Assembly: GCF_003597395.2 (NCBI RefSeq)
Contig: NC_133773.1
Coordinates: forward strand, 79,115,217 to 79,179,216
Length of the DNA: 64,000 bases
Origin: Chelonoidis abingdonii
Lineage: Eukaryota; Chordata; Testudines; Testudinidae
Direction of reading: 5' to 3'
A model generated the notes under the pieces. It was not told the origin of the DNA. It ran no database searches and saw only the letters and a program-made list of their open reading frames with translations. Numbering within the stretch: position 1 is the stretch's first letter; each line of letters begins with the position of its first letter. Both the position numbers and the translations under genes were made by a program. Below are positions 11,088 through 21,399 of this stretch, one piece after another.

Positions 11088-14000
11088 TCAAACTGGGCTA
11101 AGCTGTACAGATGCAAGTCACTTTTTAAACAGATGCAGCACATGTGCACTAGGGATTTGCACTAGTGCACCGATATCAGTATAGCCACGCAGGAGTTAAA
11201 TGCAAACACAGCAACCCCAAAACAAAATAATATACAATCAAAACATTGTAGAAAAGGTAAATTTTTCAAAAACATCTAAGTGACATATTGACTTTCCATT
11301 ATTCTGAATGATTTTCATGAGCTTAGTTTACTAAGTGATTAAGGCCTCAATCTTTAATTTCAATGGGAGCTAGGTGTCTAAATCCCCTTTGAGAGTCTGG
11401 ACCTAACTCATTTTTGAAAAGGGAACCTAAGCTCCCAACCTTGGGCACATTTGAAAATTTTACCAATGCTTTAATATTATGAGGTCTCATTGCAGTATCC
11501 TGCTATTAATCTAAACTATGAAAGACCATTTTTTTAGACGTTATTAGTCTGTGGATTAGTGAAGTGAAAAATTAGTGAGGTTCTACTGAATTCCAACTCC
11601 ATCCCATGTTTTCACATTGATTCACATCCTACACATTTAGACATAAAACAAACATGATTTTCTTAAAAGATGTTAATGTTTAAGGGGCATCTTAGCCCTG
11701 AGGCAAATCATTCTAGGATGTCATTAGAAATATTTGTTAATCATTCTCTGCAGTTTTGTTTTTTGCCATGAACAATGAGCAACCTTAATTCCTTGAAATA
11801 ATCATAATTCTCTTGTTTACTTTTCTGTCACGAACAAGGGAGTTTTGCTCTTTCTGCTCGTTTTGTATTATGAACCTAATAAATTATAAATGTATCCCTA
11901 TTGATCCTTTTTCCCACTCCCAATCCTTTCTTGCCTAAATGCCTGTCAGCACTTTCAACACTTTCTTGTTTCTCCAACATGTGGCCTTAGGCAGAAGCTT
12001 GACAAAGATACCCTAGGTACCTCCCTCACTTATAGGTGCAGCTGTCACCTTGCCATAGGTACTTCCCTGAAATTACATGTTGTTCTAGGTCCTTTGCTAT
12101 CCACCCTGTATCTTACATGACAATAGAATGCCTCAGATATGGTAGTAACACAATTCCCTCTCAATTATTTCTATAATAAAACAGAAGTTGTACTTCTGTT
12201 TTCCAGTATATTTATGAAATGTTGGCTTTTGTTTACCAGGCACTGGACTTACACAAGATCCAAAATGCATGAAGTGTCATGCTTGAAAGGGAACTATAAA
12301 ATGTCACAACCATAGTGCTAAAAAAGAGCTCATTACATCAATTACATCAGCACAATTGCTCATTTACCTCAGTATGAGCACCCTTCTCGTAGCACATACA
12401 TCTGAGCTCCTTTTAAAAATCAGCAGATAAACCAAACATTCAGCAATAAAAATTGGAAGTTACGACTACTTGAACGGTAATCAATTTATCTGCCTAATCA
12501 TTCAGATTAGGGAATTTAAAAGCATCGTGTATTGCACTAGGCTGACAATTTCACTATATTTCACAATGTCCTGCCAAAGTTTGAACAGGGTCTCTCAAAT
12601 TTTTTCCACTTCAGCTAGATATATTTCTATATATTTCTCGTAAATACTCCTCTTCCTCTCCATGATCTGCCTTAATTATTTCCCCAACACCCAAATGTCC
12701 CTCCCCCCATTGTCATACTCTCCTCACAATTCAGTCAATTCCATTCTCTTCCTCACATAAATTCCATATTTCCTCCATCTGTTAATTATTACTCTTTCCC
12801 ACATGTATACACATTAGTTTAATCTATTCCACATGTGGCCACTCCAGATCTCCTCTGGCTGTTCAGCAAATTAAGTTTTTGTCTAGTGATGGGTGAAATA
12901 GAACTGATTTCTCTGGGATAGTATCCTTGGGTAAGCAGGAACATAGGATATCTTAGCCCTTCAAATGCTGGACTCGGACTGAGTATGCATAATTACTCCA
13001 TGACATTATTCCATAAGACAATATGATAAGAAGAGTTTTTTTAAGGATTCCAGGAAATCCTTCAGATGGTTAGACATTTATATGGATAATGATAGAGATG
13101 AACACAAAATTGAGGAGTATAAATCTACATTATTCAGCTCATGAGCCAACTTCTAACTGATATCTTTAGGAAGAAGCTTTTCTTATAATAGTTAATAATT
13201 GTTTGCTCTGGGATTTCATCCACTTTGTGAATATCTGGTACTGGTTATTACCAGAGGTAGGATACAACACTCGATGGAACACTTTCTTGATCAGGTAGGG
13301 TAATTCCTGTGTTCCTTTACAGAAGATCTAATTTGATTGGGATTCATTATGATATATCTCCACTAATCAACATTTTATATTACAAGAAATAGCAGGGTAC
13401 TGGTGAGGATCATTAGATTCCCTCAGCCTCTTTCAGAAGAAGTAGAATGTGTCAACCCTAGTGTTAGATTACAATTGTTTGTTTTCAAGGCTAGAAATAT
13501 TTTTTCCAAGAACAGTTCATTGTTCCTTCACGAGGCCAAAGGCCAGTTCTGTTGTTAACAAGGGACTTGCACAAGTTCATAAGCTTCCTTCAGCTCTGGA
13601 GTGACTATGGATAACAAATTTGATGTTATTCACATGTTCCTCAAATGAAATGCATTAATGCATTGCAAACCCTTATTGATCCAACTGAACTCAGCAATCT
13701 GAGTGCCAGCTCCCTCGTCCCATTATCTCTGTAATGCTAATTTAAGTGTCAGATTGTATTGACCATGCTGAGAGTCCAACAGGACAGTAAGTATGAAAGG
13801 TTCCCTCCCCCTCCCACTTATACACAGGCTTAAGATACATTCAAGTACAGCTTTTGCAACGTTATTACAAGTCTCACAATATTTGGTGTTTTAATAAAAT
13901 CCCAGTTCTGGGAACCAGGTGAGAATCTGTTTTTATTTAGCATAAAAAAGTAAATTTTTTAGTCCTTACCGTTTGAAGAATAACTTCAACACTTGAACTG

Positions 14001-14845
14001 TTAAGTATCAGAGGGGTAGCCATGTTAGTCTGGATCTGTAAAAGCACAGAGAGTCCTGTGTGAATACCCACGAAAGGTTATGCTCCAATACGTCTGTTAG
14101 TCTTAAAGTGGCCACAGGACTCTCTGTTGCTTTGAACTGTAAAAACACATAACACTGAAGGCAAATAGAAAGAACCTCAATGACGTTTTTTATAAAAATC
14201 TCATGATATTTGAATGGAGTTGGCATACTGAGTCACAATTCTTGTTTGTTTTGACCTGAAAGAGGAGGCCAAAAACACAGTGTCAACAGCAGTACTGCTC
14301 TTTCCAAAGAGGACTGGTGCTCTTCTACATTGCCAGTGGACTGAAGCAGATATCAGTAGTGTACATTGCCTCTCTTTAAAGTGTGTATACTCCCCAAGTG
14401 ATTTTTCAGACAAGTCTTCCTTGACTCTCAATAATGAAGCATTCAGAATCTCTCTTGACCTTCCTCCTGTACAGAGCCTATCTTTTCACTGAGCTTCATA
14501 TTGTTTCAATTAATTCTCAGTTCTGTTTGCTAATAACAATGAATTTTGCAAATTACCGACAAGCAGCTAACCTCTACATCAGAATGTTACAGGACTGCAC
14601 TCACAATAAATATGGAGTAAAATAATATATGCATTCAGGGCACATCCCTTTGTTCAGGGGAATTTCAAAGTTACCATACTTGACTTTACTGAATTCATGA
14701 TCCTGGATCCTGACCTTACAGATGAACTTCTAAAATCCCATATAGTGTTCTCCACTGAGCAAACCTGCAGCTCATAAGTAATTGATCATACCTACAAATG
14801 CACTAGAAAACTAAACTTCTAGCCAAGAAATCCTTTTCCATATTT
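11088..14845 (+). repeat. Copy B of the ~3.8 kb direct duplication
   Basis: It aligns to 1-3838 end to end but is about 80 bases shorter. In the first 700 bases the differences are mostly one-base losses, many in runs of the same base, with only a few substitutions. A short stutter ('atatttctatatatttct') occurs near 12618-12640. This pattern fits uncorrected long-read sequence or a false duplication better than evolutionary divergence. Confidence 0.93.
14004..14134. mobile_element. Turtle SINE with internal inversion (copy B)
   Basis: This is the counterpart of the SINE at 2988-3120. The inverted arms that are perfect in copy A are here broken by single-base losses, for example 'agcacagagag' for 'agcaacagagag'. 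It is a duplicate, not an independent insertion. Confidence 0.83.
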
Positions 14846-15015
14846 CTTGCCTCCAAGTGGAGCACAGCCTCCGTGAGGAGAGAACTCAAACAAATATCAC
14901 GCTCCTTCTGCATGATTCCCCCAAGCACTTCTTCAGGCAGCTGCTATCGGGGTCACTCACAGGCTTAGGCCTGCCTGTTGCAGGCAAAACACAGCAGCAG
15001 GGCTTAAAAGTCAGA
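14846..15015. other. Short unassigned interval between duplication and hAT element
   Basis: This 170-base stretch starts exactly where copy A and copy B part company and ends at the first base of the GC-rich hAT element. Nothing recognisable was seen in it. Confidence 0.4.
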
Positions 15016-15352
15016 CAGGGCCGCCCAGAGGACTCAGGGGGCCTTGAGCAAAGCAAAATCGGGGGCCCCTTTCATAAAACATTTGCAATACTATAGTAAC
15101 ATATATTAGGAAATGTAAAAAATAACTAGTGAAATACATTCAAAAATTAATTTGTAATAATTTGAAAATAAACTAAATACATTATTTAAAAACATTAAAA
15201 GCTGTAATGGTATGTATACATTTGCAGTTACATAATGGGCAGTTGCTGGGTGATTGTGATGGTTGGTACCAATGGGCTGTCATTGCCTGGGGGTGGTGCT
15301 GCTGTTGCCCAGGGCTGGTGGGGAGCTGGGCTCTGGGTTCAGGGGTGCCCAG

Positions 15353-15740
15353 CTCACAGGGGCTGGGCTCAGGGATGTGGAGAGATAGGGTCATGGGGGT
15401 GTCCAGATCAGAGGGGCTGGGCTCAGAGATGGGGGTCAGGGCTGTGGGAAGGATGGAGTCACAGGGTTTCCAGCTCAGAGGGACTGGGCTTGGAGCTGGG
15501 AGTCAGGGCTGTGGTGGGGATGGGGTTGAGGGGGTTTCCAGCTCAGAGGGACTGGGCTCGGAGCTGAGGGTCAGGGCTGTGGGGAGGATGGGGTCACGGG
15601 GTTTCCAGCTCAGAGGGATTGGGCTCGGAGCTGGGGGTCAGGGCTGTTGGGGGGATGGGGTCACGGGGTTTCCAGCTCAGTGGGACTGAGCTCAGAGCTG
15701 GGGGTCAGGGCTGTGGGGGGATGGGGTCAGGGGGGTGCCT
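15353..15740 (+). repeat. ~67-bp G-rich minisatellite, about six units
   Basis: Units begin near 15353, 15407, 15474, 15542, 15609 and 15676, each with a form of 'ctcagagggactgggctc' and the later segment 'ggggtcagggctgtgg'. Spacings are 54, 67, 68, 67 and 67 bases. The many G-runs on the plus strand could form G-quadruplexes. The array lies inside the hAT element and probably grew after or with it. Confidence 0.9.
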
Positions 15741-16259
15741 GGGGGCACTGGAGCAGCTCATCTCTGCAGGCTGCTGTTCTCTCCAGCCGTCCAGGCACAA
15801 GAGGAGCAGCAGCAGGGACCAGCCAAGGACCAAGGGGGCAGGAGCACAGGCACCTGAGGCCGACCTGTGGGGAGGCACTTGCTTACCTTGCCCAATGCAT
15901 GAGCGCTGGGGTCCTCTTTCTTCCTCCGCTCCACCAGACCACCTCTGAGGCTCTTTTCTTCTCAGTGCCCCTCACTGGGGCTGATGTGGAGGCTGAGCCA
16001 GGGGGCAGCCGCCGCTTTCCTCCAGAAGCGAAGCCCTGGTGTCACGCCGCTGTCGCAGGGCTTCTGCCACGTGCCCTAAGCAGAGCTGCGCAGCTCTGCC
16101 CAGCCGCCGGCACCCCTGCCGGCAATGAGAAAAATTGCAGAGGCTGGAGCCCCTGCTCTGGGAGGGGGAGGGATTCTGAGCCTCTGCCTGCAGCTCAGGG
16201 ATTCACCTGGGTCAGCGCGCCACCGGCAGCCCAAACCTCTGGGCTGTGGCGGCGGCGCG

Positions 16260-16376
16260 CTGACCTCAGGGGCGCCCTGGGCTGCCGGGCTGCGACGGCA
16301 GTGTGCTGACCTGGGGGGCACCCTGGGCTGTTGGGCTGCCGCGGCGGCGTGCTGACCCGGGGGGCCCTGGGCTGCC
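16260..16376 (+). repeat. ~46-bp GC-rich tandem repeat
   Basis: Two full units and part of a third start with 'gctgacctcaggggcgcc', 'gctgacctggggggcacc' and 'gctgacccggggggccc', at spacings of 46 bases. Similar 'ccgggtcag' units recur more loosely in the related element at 32690-33010, so this tandem structure belongs to the family. Confidence 0.75.
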
Positions 16377-16736
16377 AGCTGCAGGCAGCTGCTGCCGCCA
16401 GCAGCTCAGACTACCTCTCCAGCAGCAGTGGCTGCTCAACCATTTAAAAAATTTTGGGGGCCCCAAATCTTGGTGCCTTAGGCAACTGCCTAGTTAGCCT
16501 AAATGGTTGCACCAGCCCTGACAGTCTCTGATTTTATTTTTATGTTTTCCCTTCCCTATAGGTCTGAATATATCAAAGTTAGGGTAAGACATCAAATCCT
16601 TCTGCTCCAAGATGCACGGACCACTAATATGTGACTTACTGACAACTGTGCTTAAGATACAGTGCTACTGAGGCTTATAACATGAAATGACTCATAGCAT
16701 GCTACTGCTATAATCTTTGGGCCAGATCCTTTAGGG

Positions 16737-17068
16737 CAGGGTTGCCCAACCTCCAGCCCACAGGCTGTGTGTGGCCAACCAGAGAATTTCATAATGCCTG
16801 TGACCTGCTTCAATGCAATATATTAACAGCTGATTCACTAGCATTTTGTTGTCATGTTTATATCATTATAATTTACACAAGTGTGAAAACAGATAATATT
16901 GTACATAGAAACGTCCTATCTACATACATTCGAAACAAGTTGATCTTAAAATATAATTCAATACAAGTGACTTTAAATCTTATTAAAATACATAGAATCT
17001 ATTTGGCTCACACCAGGTGGTACTTAGGTTTATGTGACTCTCCTGTGTAATACAGTTGGGCATCACTT
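16737..17068. mobile_element. hAT-like MITE with target duplication
   Basis: The left end 'cagggttgcccaac' and the reverse complement of the right end 'aagtgatgcccaac' are imperfect terminal inverted repeats. The flanks are ctttaggg (16729-16736) and ctttaagg (17069-17076), matching at 7 of 8 bases, as expected for a hAT insertion. The AT-rich interior has no transposase coding. The 102-codon frame inside is not considered a gene. Confidence 0.72.
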
Positions 17069-17076
17069 CTTTAAGG

Positions 17077-18429
17077 GAAACAGTAGCTGGCATAATTTAG
17101 AGCAGCCCTGAGCCTACTTCAGGACTGGAGGAGAGGAAATTTGTTTTGTGGACATGGGGATCTAGCATATTGTCTTCATTTGCTCCCTATATTGTCTTTG
17201 GTCTTCAGTAAGGTACTCAAACTTTTTATCCTCGCCTTCAGGGCCCTGCACAGCTTTACTCCTGCCAGTTTATTGGGTCTGATTCTTGAAGGGGAGGGCA
17301 AGAAACATAAACTCAATTAATTTGGCTGGGGTATTATAGTCTAAGATGCAGGCAAGCAAGGTGCTTTTGTTGACTATATTGTGGGTAGAATGCAGAAAGG
17401 AAAGATGGAAATGGGGAAGCCAGAAAGGAGGGATCTGAAAAGATAATTAAGGATAAGGGTTTATCTGCAGAGATGTACCTTTTTATACAGTATAAAGAAG
17501 ACATTGTGTATCCTCCCTGATCCACTACATTATGCAGTCACACACTCTTCATCTTCAATTCTTCCTCAAACCCCTCTTTTGGTTGGTCTTTCTAATCTGT
17601 GCCCTGTCTTCTGTTGCTGGTACTCTTCATATACTTATTTAAATACCTTGAGGCCAAGAGTTTAGGATTTACACAAGGTTTAGATATTTATTTGGATAAC
17701 AAGAACAACCACGGTTACATTACAGAAGATTAAATCTTTTAATTTTTTTTAGCTCAAATATAAGCCTCATGTTTCCTGGGATAAGCCAAGCTCCAATTGT
17801 CATGATTTAAGCAGAAACTTCCCCTATGGGCAGATAATTTCATAAATGTACATTACAGGGATTCTTGAACCATCTGTTCAAGCATCTGATATTGGTCATT
17901 GAGAGAATTGTAGATTTCATGTTACCTGTAGTAACCATAGATTTCACCTGTCAAAACACAAACAGACTTAAATTAAGGTATATGTGAACTCCACTATCTT
18001 CAGCATTATTAAAGTTATATGGAATCCAAATGATAAGACTAATACACTGTAAATTTACAATACAGGCCTTGCCTTCCCTGTATTGAAGGCAAAGATGTTG
18101 TTTTGACATACAAAGCACCAGCATAATTGGAGTATGTGGGCAATTCTTTTTCATATATCTGTTGTCTGTCTTCCAGAACAGAGACAAAGCCCTTGAGTGT
18201 CACTTCCTGGGTTTGATTCTGATCTTACATCACTGGTTTTATATTAGTGTAATTCAGTTTAATTCAATATTGAATTACCCCACAAATAAGATCAAAATCA
18301 GGCACCAAGACCCACGAAGGTGAATAAAATACCACCTCAGGCAGATGAAAACTGTGAAAGGTGAGGACTTACATCATGTGTCCACAAAGATATCCCTATT
18401 CTTTCTGTACACCTTAATTCTATAACTAT
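17077..18429. other. Interval without recognised genes
   Basis: AT-rich, unique-looking DNA. I saw no conserved coding sequence, RNA gene or intact repeat. Confidence 0.55.
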
Positions 18430-18790
18430 AAGTAATAGATTCCAAGGCCAGAAAGAACCATTGCGATCATCTAGTCAGACCTCCTGTATAACACAGGCCA
18501 TAGAACTTCCCCCAAAAAATTACTAGTACATATATTTTAGAGAAATATCTAATCTTAATTTAAAAATAGACAGTGATGGAGAATCTATCATGACCCTTGG
18601 TAAATTTATCCAAAGGTTAATTACTTTCATTGTCAAAAATATATGCCTTATTTCCAGTCTCAATTTTTCTAGTTTCAACTTTCAGCCATTGGACCACATC
18701 TTTCCTTTCTCTGCTAGACTGAAGGGACCCATTATTAAATATTTATTCCTCATGTAGCTACTTATGGATTTCAATCAAGTTACCCTCTGT
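18430..18790 (-). mobile_element. Old CR1 LINE 3' end fragment
   Basis: Starting with 'gatcatctagtcagacctcc' in antisense, the sequence follows the CR1 3' UTR and 3' coding end, as in the clearer minus-strand copies at 27694 and 46791. It is diverged and has no intact frame. Confidence 0.7.
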
Positions 18791-18840
18791 GTCAGCAGCT
18801 CTTGTCAGGCCTGACATACTCTATACACCTAACACACTGT

Positions 18841-19650
18841 TGTCATAATCTGTATCTAAAAAGTCTAATGTAAGGTATCACATACAAACTGGGAAGGCTG
18901 AAAATCATTTTGTGATATATGGATGGTAAACTCACATAAGATGTTATACATAACATGCTGCAAACGTTTTCATGAAATGTATTTGGCAACCAGTTCCTAA
19001 GCCACGCCTGTTGCTGCTTGAATGTGTCTCCAATGTAAATTAGGCAAGGTGTGACCAAAGACTGAGAAAAGCATATTTACACAAGATACACAGAGCCATC
19101 AGAAAAGCAAGTGGAGAAAGAGGAATACTTAACAATCTCAATGGGGGCTGGGGACTGCACCCCCAGGAGGAAACCTTCCTCCCTCATGTAAAAGGGTCAG
19201 TGAACTTTGGGAGATATAAGCAGAAACAGAAAGCCATTTTAGTATTCATCACTTAGAGAATTAAAAGGGGGCAGAGCTCTTGAAATCACAGAGCTTTGTA
19301 CCCTTCAACCAAGGGATTGAAGTCTCTGGGAATTGAGAAACCTTCTTTGGCAAAGATTGTAACTTGCTAACAATTTTTAGTCTTGTTTGCTTGTAACATT
19401 TTCTATCTTTGGTCTTTACTAGAACGTATATTTTAGAAAAATAGCTAATCTTAATTTTAAAATGGTCAGTGATGGCGAATCATACCATTCTATGTCCTTT
19501 TGTTAAATAAACTTGTTTTAATTTTATTATAAACCAATACAGTGTTTGATTGAAATAAGCGTGTTTGTCAAACTCCAGTTAAATTAATGAGCTCTAGTGT
19601 ATTGTCTTTTTAAAGGAGCAACAAACTTAATAACTTCTGTAAGTGTTCAG
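18841..19650 (+). mobile_element. Probable old LTR of an endogenous retroelement
   Basis: A TGTCATAATC start, a promoter-like middle, and a polyadenylation-type 'aaataaacttg' near 19505 with a following AT/GT-rich stretch suggest an LTR. I recall similar sequence as a repeated turtle LTR, but boundaries are uncertain and no clear target duplication was found. The CR1 copy begins within or right after it at 19655. A 65-base segment near 19420-19485 also resembles the CR1 fragment at 18520-18590. Confidence 0.45.
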
Positions 19651-19654
19651 TGAT

Positions 19655-19970
19655 AGCTACAGCAGCACAGGAGCCAGCAAACAGAGCTTTAAACAGGGGA
19701 GTTTGAGTGAGACTTCTGTTAGAGGAGAAGGTATTTGTAACTATTTGTAGTTGTAGTTGTATGTGTACAGTCTGGTAGGGGAAGTATGCTGGGAGAGAAG
19801 CTGAGCCCTGATTAGGGGATGGGCTCTGATTAGGGATCCTATAAAGGTAGGTAGCCAGCCAGTCAGGCCACAGCACAGACAGCTACAGCGGCACAGGATC
19901 AAGCAAATAGAGCTGTAAACAGGAGAGTTTGAGTGGGAGTTTGTAAGGGGAGTCTGGGGGGAAGACCAAG
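19655..19970 (+). promoter_or_regulatory. CR1 5' UTR with duplicated promoter-type unit
   Basis: The segment starting 'agctacagcagcacagg' at 19655 recurs at 19881 as 'agctacagcggcacagg', and similarity continues through 'aaacaggggagtttgag' for about 80 bases. The first unit is 226 bases long. A TATA-like 'cctataaagg' sits near 19840, about 40 bases before the second unit, so the upstream unit could have driven transcription from the start of the second. The same 'aaacaggggagtttgag' core occurs in antisense near 50660-50680 in another CR1. Confidence 0.7.
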
Positions 19971-20118
19971 AGGCAGGCAGAGGAACAGACAGGCTAGTGA
20001 AGGGAGTGTGTGGTGTTATAGCAGTGCTTTGGTGCTCATTGGGGGTTTGTTTTGCTGTGGGTGGCGGTGTTGTGGTTTGGTTTGTTTCCCAGATTTACAG
20101 GATTTAGGTGGGAAGCCT

Positions 20119-21281
20119 ATGACAAATACAGAGGCAGCAGTGATAGTGACTAAAGCAGTGGAAGACACAATGAAGATGACTAGATGTGGAAGCTATGGCA
20201 TGTACATGATTCTGGAGGGAGTACCTGAAAAGAGTTTCGTCTGCATGGAGTGCCACCTGATAGAGCTGATGGAGGAAAAGATCCGAGGATTGGAGATGCA
20301 GGTGGAAACTCTGGTAGATTTTAGAAGGGGGTCCGAGCAGATGATGGAGCAAAAGACATGAGGAGGCTGAAGGGAAAAGCTCAGACTTGCAGATGGAAGC
20401 AGGACCAAAGAATTCTGAGGAGAGACTGCTGGGTGAGGAAAGTGGACAATGGAAGCATGTGACTAAGAGAACCAGGCAGAGGAAAAGATGGGCTAGTGAA
20501 GGAGAAACAGAGCTTAGGAACAGGTGTGCAGAGCTGGAAAATGAAGAAGGGGCACAACAGGTGATCACTGAAGGTGAGAGGGCAAGGAGGAAGAGAAGAG
20601 CATCTAGTCTATAGGGAGAAGCGTACAGTCAATGGAAATAACACAAAATATGAACCCCAGGAGGATATGGGACGAGTTGCGGGAGGATTGCAAAGGTGAA
20701 TAGGAATCGAGAGGACTTGCAGCCAGAGGTTACAGGGGATAGACCGGAGAATAGCACCATCACCAGGAAAAAGGCAGGTCTACGTGACTGGGGACTCCTT
20801 ACTGAGAAGAATAGCCAGACCTGAACCAGAGCTGATCCAGAGAACAGAAGGGTGTGCTGTCTGACGAGTGCTAAGATATGGGATGTGGACCTGAGGCTGA
20901 AGAGTATCCTAATAGGAGTGGGGAAAGAATCCACTGATTGTCATTCATGTGGGAATGAATGATATGGCTAGATATTCGCTAGAACGTGTCAAGGGAGACT
21001 GTGCCAGGCTGGGGAAGATGCTTAAGGAAATTGAGGCTCAGGTGATCTTCAGTGGGATTCTCCCTGTTCCTAGAGAAGGGCAACAAAGGTGTGACAAGAT
21101 TATGATGATCAACAGATGGCTCAGGCAGAGGTGCTATAAGGAGGGCTTTGGGAGGTATAGCCACTGGGAGGCATTCATGGACAGAGGACTGTTCTCCCAG
21201 GATGGACTTCAGCTAAATAGGGAGGGAAATAGACTGCTAGGACGGAGGCTGGCACAACTGATTAAGAGAGCTTTAAAATAG
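20119..21281 (+). pseudogene. CR1 ORF1 (PHD-like finger plus SGNH esterase), broken
   Basis: The start at 20119 gives MTNTEAAVIVTKA. A cysteine pattern CGSYGMY...FVCMECHL follows, corresponding to the PHD-like finger known in CR1 ORF1, then a coiled-coil-like stretch (LMEEKIRGLEMQVETL). After a stop near 20361 and a frame change, a basic region runs to 20614. The esterase part follows: TGDSLLRR near 20780 (the GDS serine block), HVGMND near 20950, and DGLQLNREGNRLLGRRL near 21200-21260. The esterase of CR1 ORF1 is thought to help the element's ribonucleoprotein, but its role is not settled. The usual DG.H motif reads DGLQ here, so the catalytic histidine is lost as well as the frame. Confidence 0.88.
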
Positions 21282-21399
21282 GAATTGGGGAGACACGGTT
21301 GGGAGATATCCAGGTAATCTCCATGCCAGATTTTAACATTGAGAGGGAAGAAAACAAAGTAAGAAAGGATACAGCCATGGGTAGGAGAATGGGCATAAG

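Larger units (their letters stand above)
15016..16520 (-). mobile_element. GC-rich non-autonomous hAT-type element
   Basis: The left end is 'cagggccgcccagagg' and the right end is 'ggttgcaccagccctg', both CAGGGC-type hAT termini. The reverse complement of the right ~170 bases matches the start of the element at 32528-33135, including 'ggtgcaaccatttaggc', 'tgcctagggcgcc' and 'gtctgagctgccgg'. The two are therefore one family in opposite orientation. The interior has no transposase, only tandem repeats. The flanking 8 bases (aagtcaga and acagtctc) do not match, so one end may be chimeric or lost. Long open frames here (up to 220 codons) reflect lack of stops in GC-rich DNA and are not called as genes. 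Confidence 0.75.

Noticed and set aside
15207..16309. Long overlapping plus-strand frames (160, 109 and 220 codons) as genes
   Set aside because: They run through a G-rich minisatellite and GC-rich hAT interior, overlap in two frames, and read as repeats of one short peptide. Lack of stops is explained by composition.
15008..16528. 8-bp target duplication for the element at 15016-16520
   Set aside because: The flanking 8-mers are aagtcaga and acagtctc; shared letters are too few to count as a duplication.
20104..20568. 154-codon minus-strand frame
   Set aside because: It is antisense to the CR1 ORF1 at 20119-21281; Ser/Leu-rich antisense frames are typical of such regions.
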